Made by a program: the position numbers and the translations under genes
Notes under the pieces: model-generated
Told to the model about the DNA's origin: nothing
Database searches by the model: none
The model's input: only the letters and a program-made list of their open reading frames with translations
In this document: one piece after another, positions 58,894 to 64,000 of the stretch
How positions within the stretch are numbered: position 1 is the stretch's first letter
Layout of the letters: each line of letters begins with the position of its first letter
Source of the DNA: Dehalococcoidia bacterium
GTDB taxonomy: Bacteria > Chloroflexota > Dehalococcoidia > SM23-28-2
Direction of reading: 5' to 3'
DNA length: 64,000 nt
NCBI GenBank assembly: GCA_020356025.1
Contig: CP070630.1
Span: forward strand, 389,024 to 453,023

Positions 58894-59568
58894 CTAGGGC
58901 GAGCGGCGCTTGAGGGAGATGGCCACCTTGCGACTTTCTCCGTCGCCCAGACTGAAGCTGGTGACCTGGGAGTCATCGGCTAGAGCCAGGTGGACGATGC
59001 GCCTCTCGTTGGCGGGCATGGGCTCCAGGGTCATGGTGCGACCGGTGGATTTGACCTTTTCGGCCAGGCGGAGGGTCAGTCCCTTCAGGTTTTCCTCGCG
59101 CCGGCGTCTGTAGCCCTCAACGTCCACACTCACCAGGGCTTTCGACTTGAGCTGGCGACTCACCATATGATTCACCGTGTACTGAAGGGCGGCCAGGGTG
59201 GAGCCGCGCCGCCCGATGAGGATGCCCAGGTCCTCCCCGACCACGTCTAGGACGGCGCTTGCTCTTCCCAGCCCGTCGCCGGGGGTCTCGGGCAGGCGCG
59301 ATGTCACTTCAGCGTCGATGTCCATGAACTCCAGCAGGCGCTGCAAGAACTCGATGGCCATCTTGATGGTGGGGCTCTCCAGGTCGACCTGCTCCGTGGT
59401 GATTGGCCTCACCACGACGCGAGCGTTCTCGCCGCCGAGGCCAAACAGGCCGGTCCGGCCGGCGCTGAGAATCTCCACTTCAACCTGGGCGCGATCCAGC
59501 TGCAGTTGCTCCAGGGCGGAGGCTATCGCGTCATCTACGGTCTTTCCGCTTGCCTCTACTTCTTCCAT
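58894..59568 (-). CDS. jag: Jag/KhpB RNA-binding protein
   Basis: 224 residues: an N-terminal Jag domain (EASGKTVDDAIASALEQL, then GLFGLGGENARVVV), a KH domain with GILIGRRGSTLAALQ and a C-terminal R3H domain (NERRIVHLAL). It binds RNA and links cell-wall growth with division in Gram-positive-type bacteria. It overlaps the end of yidC by 38 bases. The rpmH-rnpA-yidD-yidC-jag order is the standard origin-side arrangement. Confidence 0.94.
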   Translation of the reverse strand: MEEVEASGKTVDDAIASALEQLQLDRAQVEVEILSAGRTGLFGLGGENARVVVRPITTEQVDLESPTIKMAIEFLQRLLEFMDIDAEVTSRLPETPGDGLGRASAVLDVVGEDLGILIGRRGSTLAALQYTVNHMVSRQLKSKALVSVDVEGYRRRREENLKGLTLRLAEKVKSTGRTMTLEPMPANERRIVHLALADDSQVTSFSLGDGESRKVAISLKRRSP

Positions 59569-60439
59569 GTCTCAACCTCTTCTTCTTGCGCTTACCCCCC
59601 GTGGGCTGGTCAGCCTCGACAAGCTCCTCGGCTGGCTCCTCGGCCGCCTCTTTCTCCTTGGGCGGCGGCCCCTCTCGACGGCTGGCTTGCCGGCCGGCCG
59701 GGGCGGTGGATGGCGGCATGAGGACGGTGCGCCAGTTTATGGGCTCTGGGCCGTGGGTGAAGTAGTACATGACGACGCCGACGATATTGCTCATGGCCCA
59801 GTACACGCCCAGGCCGCTGGGAACCTGCAGGGTAAAGAAGGCGAACATGAGGGGCATCATCCACAGCATCATCTGGTTGGTCGATTGAGTGCGGGGATCG
59901 GTGGTGGTCGGCGTGGCCAGCCGCTGCTGAACGTAGGTCGAGGCGAATACTATGAAGGCCAGGATCAGGCTGGTATCCGGCTGGCCCAGGTCCATCCAGA
60001 GGAAGTTGTTCTCCAGGGGCACCGCCTGCTCGATGTAACCCCAGGGGTAGAGCCGCTGCGATAGGCCTATAATGCTCTCGGGCGTTCCCCCCACTATGAT
60101 CCTCAGGGCTTGGTAAAGGCCGATCCAGATGGGGAACTGTACAAGCATCGGCAGGAGGCAGCCCAAGGGATTCACTCCTGCCTCGCGGTAGAGCTTCATC
60201 GTCTCTTCCTGGCGGCGTTTGGGGTCCTTGTACTTCTTCTGAAGCTCCTGCATCTTGGGCTGAAGGGCAGACAGGGACCGCGACGAGCGGATCTGGCGCA
60301 AGGTGAGGGGCATGGTGAGCAGCCGCATCAAGATGGTGAAGACGATGATGGCCACCCCAAAGTTGCCCAGGAAGATGTTGTTGAGGATGACCAGGGCGTT
60401 GGTTATGGGGTTGACGAAAACGAGATCCCAGAGAAACAC
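59531..60439 (-). CDS. yidC: membrane protein insertase YidC/Oxa1
   Basis: A 302-residue insertase of the short type without a large periplasmic domain. The conserved arginine is in VFTILMRLLTMPLTLRQ; the cytoplasmic hairpin PKMQELQKKYKDPKRRQEE and the later QFPIWIGLYQAL and PSGLGVYWAMSN are typical. The C-terminus is a long Pro/Glu then Lys/Arg-rich tail that probably binds the ribosome. GTG start with GAGGTAG seven bases upstream. Preceded by the propeller lipoprotein at a gap of 12 bases. Confidence 0.95.
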   Translation of the reverse strand: MFLWDLVFVNPITNALVILNNIFLGNFGVAIIVFTILMRLLTMPLTLRQIRSSRSLSALQPKMQELQKKYKDPKRRQEETMKLYREAGVNPLGCLLPMLVQFPIWIGLYQALRIIVGGTPESIIGLSQRLYPWGYIEQAVPLENNFLWMDLGQPDTSLILAFIVFASTYVQQRLATPTTTDPRTQSTNQMMLWMMPLMFAFFTLQVPSGLGVYWAMSNIVGVVMYYFTHGPEPINWRTVLMPPSTAPAGRQASRREGPPPKEKEAAEEPAEELVEADQPTGGKRKKKRLRHGRSRGKRKDRR

Positions 60440-60451
60440 GCCCCAGCTACC

Positions 60452-61507
60452 TCACTCGGTTACGACCAGCAGAACAGCCCTGCCGTCCTTGCTCACTGTG
60501 AACAGGTCGCCGCCCTGAGCGCTGATGTAGGCCGTGGCTTCCTCGACCAAGGGGTCGGACAGGACGGTCTTGGCTAGCTCGATGGGCAGGGGCCACACGC
60601 TCCGGCCATTCTGGGGGTCCAGCCCGTACAGCTCGCCCTTCCGGTTAGCGATCAGCAGCACGTCGTCGAGGAGCACCGGCGCCGCCCGCACGGGAGCGCC
60701 GGTATCCTGCTCCCACTTGAGGTTGCCGTCGTTCACATCCAGGGCGTAGACCTTGCCATTGAGGCAGCCGGCGTAGACGCTGTCCTCCAGAACCAGCGGC
60801 TGCGTCCAGAACCAATCGTCGGCCGCGAAGTGCCACTTTTCTTCGCCGCTGGCGGCATCGAGGGCGCGGATCCTGCTGTCCAGTCCTCCCACCAAGAGGG
60901 TCCCTTCGGCTAGGACGGGCGTGGACGCGAGGCCGCTCTTGGCCTTGAAGTGCCACTTTTCTTCGCCGCTGGCGGCATCCAAGGCGTAGACTTTCTTGTC
61001 CATGGACGCCACGTAGACGACGCCATCCGCCACCAGCGGGGTCGCCCAGATGCTATCACCGCTCTTGAAGCGCCAGCGCTCCTGGCCGCTGGCAGCATCC
61101 AGGGCGTAGAGGCGGCCATCGTCTGAGCCCACATAGACCACGCCGTCCTGAACGACGGCGTTGCCGACAATGGGGCCGCCGGTCTCTAGCTGCCAGCGAA
61201 TGTCGCCGTTGGGCAGATCCAGGGCATACAGCCAGCCGTCGTAGGCGCCGAAGTAGACGATGCTGTCGGCCACCACTGGCGTGCTGTAGATGGCCTCCGG
61301 ATCGATCTTGCTGCCGTCAGGGTGCCTCTGATCCTTGAGGGGGAAGCGCCAGAGCACCCTGCCGCTCGAATCGTCGATGTCGACGGCGGCCATTTCTCCG
61401 CGGCCAATGCTGGCGACCAGTCGGTCGTCTGCCAGCGTCGGCCCTGCCCAGCCCTCGGGCTGGGCGATACCGGCGCACGCTGTGGCAAGGAAGAGGGTCG
61501 ACAGCAC
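60452..61507 (-). CDS. PQQ-type beta-propeller lipoprotein (BamB-like), start uncertain
   Basis: 351 residues as given, from an in-frame GTG at 61507. It is an eight-bladed-type propeller with repeats such as VVYVGSDDGRLYALDAASGQ and EEKWHFKA. The lipobox LATAC lies only 11 residues in. The frame stays open upstream for a full basic-plus-hydrophobic signal (VRSKKLVGSSFLLLLV), and a strong AGGAGG sits six bases before a GTT codon, but no standard start exists there. Either a non-standard start or an error is likely. Position between yidD and yidC is unusual and suggests a link with membrane insertion. Confidence 0.8.
   Translation of the reverse strand: MLSTLFLATACAGIAQPEGWAGPTLADDRLVASIGRGEMAAVDIDDSSGRVLWRFPLKDQRHPDGSKIDPEAIYSTPVVADSIVYFGAYDGWLYALDLPNGDIRWQLETGGPIVGNAVVQDGVVYVGSDDGRLYALDAASGQERWRFKSGDSIWATPLVADGVVYVASMDKKVYALDAASGEEKWHFKAKSGLASTPVLAEGTLLVGGLDSRIRALDAASGEEKWHFAADDWFWTQPLVLEDSVYAGCLNGKVYALDVNDGNLKWEQDTGAPVRAAPVLLDDVLLIANRKGELYGLDPQNGRSVWPLPIELAKTVLSDPLVEEATAYISAQGGDLFTVSKDGRAVLLVVTE
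60827..60980 (-). repeat. near-identical repeated segment in the propeller gene
   Basis: A string of about 33 bases encoding ASGEEKWHF occurs at about 60828 and again 120 bases on. It marks recent duplication of a propeller blade. Confidence 0.7.
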
Positions 61508-61612
61508 CAGCAGGAGGAGAAAAGACGACCCTACGAGTTTCTTACTTCGAACCGTATTCCTCCTGGCAGAGGCGATGTTCGAAAGCTCGCCCTGGCTGGC
61601 CTGATGGATGGG

Positions 61613-61822
61613 CTAGGGGACAGGGTCATAGCCGCCGGCGCTGAAAGGGTGGCAGCGGAGCAGGCGTCGCAGCGCGAGCCAGCCCCCCTTTGCCACACCG
61701 TAGCGCTGGACGGCTTCGTGGCCATACCGGGAGCAGCTAGGAAGGTAGCGACAGGAGGGCGGCATCGTCGGGGAGATGTGCCGCTGGTAGAAACGGATGG
61801 CTGTCAAGACTGCGCTCTTCAC
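61613..61822 (-). CDS. yidD: membrane protein insertion efficiency factor YidD
   Basis: 69 residues with the family signature: FYQRHISP, the [15 protein letters not shown] cysteine motif and the end GGYDPVP. It is a small membrane-associated amphipathic protein that aids YidC-dependent insertion. It overlaps rnpA by four bases. Confidence 0.95.
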   Translation of the reverse strand: MKSAVLTAIRFYQRHISPTMPPSCRYLPSCSRYGHEAVQRYGVAKGGWLALRRLLRCHPFSAGGYDPVP

Positions 61823-62187
61823 CGTTCCTCCCTTGCCTGCTGCCCGACAGGGTCAGCCCCATCCAAAAGGCGAGCACGGGATAGCAGGTTGGCTATCGCC
61901 TCTCGTAATTCGTGATAGCTTGCCCTGGCAGCCGGAGGTCGTGCCAAAAGGATCAGGTCCCATCCTGGCTGGACGGGCAGGGGACGCAGCCCCTCCCTCA
62001 ATCGCCGCTTGAGCTTATTTCGTGCTACTGCCTTGCCCACACGCTTGCTGACAACGAATCCACAGCGGTGGTGAGGCAAGTCGTTTGGCAAGGCGCGCAA
62101 CACCAGGAACTGGGTGGCCCAGGCGCGACCCTTTCGATACACACTAACAAAGTCCTTGCGTGCCTTCAGCCGTTCCCTCTTCTTCAT
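61819..62187 (-). CDS. rnpA: ribonuclease P protein component
   Basis: 122 residues, with the RNR motif region [18 protein letters not shown] and the N-terminal [15 protein letters not shown]. It assists RNase P RNA in maturing tRNA 5' ends. It follows rpmH by 30 bases and precedes yidD, in the universal order. Confidence 0.95.
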   Translation of the reverse strand: MKKRERLKARKDFVSVYRKGRAWATQFLVLRALPNDLPHHRCGFVVSKRVGKAVARNKLKRRLREGLRPLPVQPGWDLILLARPPAARASYHELREAIANLLSRARLLDGADPVGQQAREER

Positions 62188-62217
62188 ATGGCGGCAGCCT
62201 ATGGCGGCAAGCCGTAG

Positions 62218-62355
62218 CTAGACAGCGAGACGCGAACGTCCCCTGAGCCGTCGACGCCTGATTACGTGACGACCGCCGCGGGTATTCATGCGGGCACGGA
62301 ATCCGTGCTTCCGCTTGCGAGGGATTCGTTTCGGCTGGTAGGTACGCTTGGGCAC
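62218..62355 (-). CDS. rpmH: ribosomal protein bL34
   Basis: A 45-residue, very basic protein read from the minus strand: [19 protein letters not shown], then [18 protein letters not shown], and so on to a TAG at 62220-62218. The start is a GTG at 62355 with GAGAGGAT upstream. The KRKHGFRxRM and GRxVIxxRRxxGRxxL patterns are diagnostic. It begins the rpmH-rnpA-yidD-(propeller)-yidC-jag operon. Confidence 0.95.
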   Translation of the reverse strand: MPKRTYQPKRIPRKRKHGFRARMNTRGGRHVIRRRRLRGRSRLAV

Positions 62356-62384
62356 AATCCTCTCCGCTGCCTCAGGCTGCCGAC

Positions 62385-62414
62385 ATTATACTTTAGGGCT
62401 CGCGGCGGGGTCAA
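62385..62414 (-). promoter_or_regulatory. promoter of the rpmH operon
   Basis: Minus strand TTGACC (62414-62409), 18-base spacer, perfect TATAAT (62390-62385). The leader to the rpmH start is about 23 bases. No DnaA-box cluster is visible in this interval. Confidence 0.78.
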
Positions 62415-62444
62415 TTGAGGCTGCCCGGCGGCGGGCGCGTTCGC

Positions 62445-64000
62445 CTACGGACCTGGGCTGGCCAGGAGGGTGGGATGGTCGACGCTGCCATAGAGAAAGC
62501 GGTACATGGCGTAGTTCTCCAGCACCACTTTCACATAGGTGCGGGTCTCGGTAATGTCTATAAGCTCGACGAGCAGGTCCATCTCCGCGGCGGGAAGGCT
62601 TTCCCACCAGCGGCTAGCGTTGCCCGGGCCGGCGTTGTAGGCGGCTAGGGCGAGGAAGAGGTTGCCGTCGAAGAGATCGAGTTGGCTGCCCAGGTAGTAG
62701 GCACCGAAGGGGATGCTCACCAACGGCCGCAGCAGGTCTGAGGCGGAGAAGTCTTCGATGCTCAGTTTCTGGGCGATCTCTGAGCCGGTGAGGGGCATAA
62801 CCTGGGTGAGGCCGAGGGCGCCAGCGGGCGATCCGGCCGTAGGGTCGAAGAAGCTCTCCTGGCGGATCATGGCCAGAAGGAGGAGGGGCGACAGGCTGTT
62901 CTCGGCGGCGGCGGCATCGATCAGCGGCAGGTAGTCCAGCGGGTAAGCCAGCTCCAGAAGGGCCCGCGGAGCTTGCTCCAGAGGGGAGTCGGCGCTTTCC
63001 AGCAGGTCGGTGGCTGCATGGGCTGCCACGTGGGTGAGGCCTAGGTCATGCAAGGCGCGTGCCAGCCGGTAGAGGCTCCAGGGTTGCGAACGGCTCTGGT
63101 CGATAAGCCAGAGAAACTCGTTTGTCGCCTTTTGGGTCAGGCCCATCTGGTGCAGCTCCTGGCCCCGCTGCCAGGCTGGCAGGTCGAGGGGCGACGGGTC
63201 GGCCGCCAGGGTGTCCGGCCCCCAGAGGGAGGATAGCCATCCTTCGGCGGCATCCCAATCAGGGGCGGCCGTCGCCTCTATGGTCTCGTCGGGCCCGAGG
63301 GGGAGGGCGGCAGCGGCCTGGTCGCTAAGCCAGGCTTCGGCTCGCAGGGCATAGAAGCTGCTGCCGGCGGCTTCCAGTGCCTGCTGGAAGTGGGCGGACG
63401 CTCCCTCCGTGTCAGCGAAGAACACCAGGTCTGCCTGTCCCAGCCAGAGATAGGCCTGAGCGCGGCGCTCGGGGCTGGTGGAAGCGTCGAGCATCTCCTG
63501 CCAGGCGGCACTGGCCGCCGTCGGGTCGCCGGCTTGGTAGGGGAACAGACCGCTGAGGAAGGCTGCCCTGTCCGCCCAGGGGGAGTCAGGGTGGGCTTGC
63601 CAGAACTCTCGGTGGGCTGCGGCGGCTTCAAGCGGCCTGAACAGTTCCTCAAGAAGGAGGGCGCGGGCCCAGGCCGCATCGTCGGCTACATCTCCACCAG
63701 GGTCGAACTGGAGGTAGGCTTCGTAGTCGGCCAGGGCCTCTTGCGGCTCGTCCTGTCGCTCGCGCATAGCCCCTCGATAGTAGTGGGCCACCGCCGCTTG
63801 GGGCGCAGGCGGGTTGCCTGCCAGGAAGGAATCGAAAACAGCCAGGGCTTCATCGTAGGCCCGCTGGTGGTAGTGGACGATTCCCTGAGTCAGGAGGTCT
63901 ACTGGCACTTCCGCCGCCAGGAGCGAGTCAAGGGAGTTCGGCGCTTGGGGCGATTCAGGGTGTTGCTCTACGATGTCCAGCAACGCTTGCTGCCAGCGCT
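62445..64000 (-). CDS. soluble-lytic-transglycosylase-like protein, N-terminus outside window
   Basis: The last 517 or so residues of a larger protein; the frame is open to the window edge, so the N-terminus and any signal peptide are not seen. The first 380 residues are helical TPR-like repeats (HYYRGAMRERQDEPQEALADYEAYL). The C-terminal SLT domain has the catalytic Glu in LLAMIRQESFFDP, followed by GALGLTQVMPLTG and AYNAGPGNASRWW. It would cleave peptidoglycan outside the membrane with formation of anhydromuropeptides, like Slt70. It lies upstream of, and separate from, the rpmH promoter. Confidence 0.9.
   Translation of the reverse strand, partial: RWQQALLDIVEQHPESPQAPNSLDSLLAAEVPVDLLTQGIVHYHQRAYDEALAVFDSFLAGNPPAPQAAVAHYYRGAMRERQDEPQEALADYEAYLQFDPGGDVADDAAWARALLLEELFRPLEAAAAHREFWQAHPDSPWADRAAFLSGLFPYQAGDPTAASAAWQEMLDASTSPERRAQAYLWLGQADLVFFADTEGASAHFQQALEAAGSSFYALRAEAWLSDQAAAALPLGPDETIEATAAPDWDAAEGWLSSLWGPDTLAADPSPLDLPAWQRGQELHQMGLTQKATNEFLWLIDQSRSQPWSLYRLARALHDLGLTHVAAHAATDLLESADSPLEQAPRALLELAYPLDYLPLIDAAAAENSLSPLLLLAMIRQESFFDPTAGSPAGALGLTQVMPLTGSEIAQKLSIEDFSASDLLRPLVSIPFGAYYLGSQLDLFDGNLFLALAAYNAGPGNASRWWESLPAAEMDLLVELIDITETRTYVKVVLENYAMYRFLYGSVDHPTLLASPGP

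Noticed and set aside
62188-62444. Replication origin next to rpmH
   Set aside because: No cluster of DnaA boxes (TTATCCACA-like) and no dnaA gene; the region holds only rpmH and its promoter.

Overview
The window reads as a chromosomal segment of a GC-rich bacterium of the Chloroflexota, most likely Dehalococcoidia or a close relative. This is inferred from gene content only: F420-type luciferase-like oxidoreductase, SCPx-type thiolase beside a DUF35 protein, radical SAM protein of the TIGR03960 type, a surface-protein C-terminal fragment of a kind common in Chloroflexota, a bS22-type mini ribosomal protein and many small lipoproteins. Nearly all genes are housekeeping or central metabolism. 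Coding density is high and no intact transposase, integrase or CRISPR array is visible.

Layout. 1-4.0 kb (minus): a bS22-like stub, proB, an unknown TIM-barrel-like protein and a GGDEF/HD-GYP protein. 4.2-10.2 kb (plus): a YVTN propeller lipoprotein, a two-gene 2-oxoacid:ferredoxin oxidoreductase made of fused subunits, and two paralogous lipoproteins. 10.2-12.2 kb: a small relic island bounded by a duplicated tRNA-Thr 3' end. 12.2-19.1 kb (minus): a CoA-linked catabolic cluster (two SDRs, an NDUFA9-like protein, an F420-type LLM enzyme, a thiolase, and an HMG-CoA-synthase-like protein fused to DUF35). 19.1-26.6 kb: lipA, two different glutamine synthetases and valS; the second glutamine synthetase is AT-richer and flanked by a duplicated valS 3' end. 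26.7-31.9 kb (plus): a complete branched-chain amino acid ABC transporter, livG-livF-livH-livM-livK. 32-36.5 kb (minus): prs-secA-unknown. 36.7-45.2 kb (plus): rpoB-rpoC behind a near-consensus promoter. 45.2-48.5 kb (minus): VKOR and DsbA-like proteins and a radical SAM protein.

48.6-57.6 kb (plus): a tandem UspA protein, a c-di-AMP (ydaO-type) riboswitch in front of a VTT/DedA-like membrane protein, a PIN-TRAM protein, ispD-ispF (MEP isoprenoid pathway), cysE-cysS, then a three-gene polyamine cluster: a SpeD-type pyruvoyl decarboxylase, a deoxyhypusine-synthase-like protein and an agmatinase. 57.5-62.4 kb (minus): the classic rpmH-rnpA-yidD-yidC-jag block, with a PQQ-type propeller lipoprotein inserted between yidD and yidC and pfkB/dinB genes downstream. 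The window ends inside a lytic transglycosylase gene.

Most interesting points: (1) SpeD-like, DHS-like and SpeB together, with no speE, suggest an arginine-agmatine-putrescine-homospermidine route in which the SpeD homologue may be an arginine decarboxylase; (2) a c-di-AMP riboswitch with its own promoter and terminator controls a VTT-family membrane protein; (3) an HMG-CoA-synthase-like/DUF35 fusion lacks the expected catalytic Glu and Cys, sits beside an intact thiolase, and occurs in a genome that carries MEP-pathway genes; (4) there are two footprints of past insertion (the tRNA-Thr att duplication, and the valS 3' duplication around a foreign-looking glutamine synthetase).
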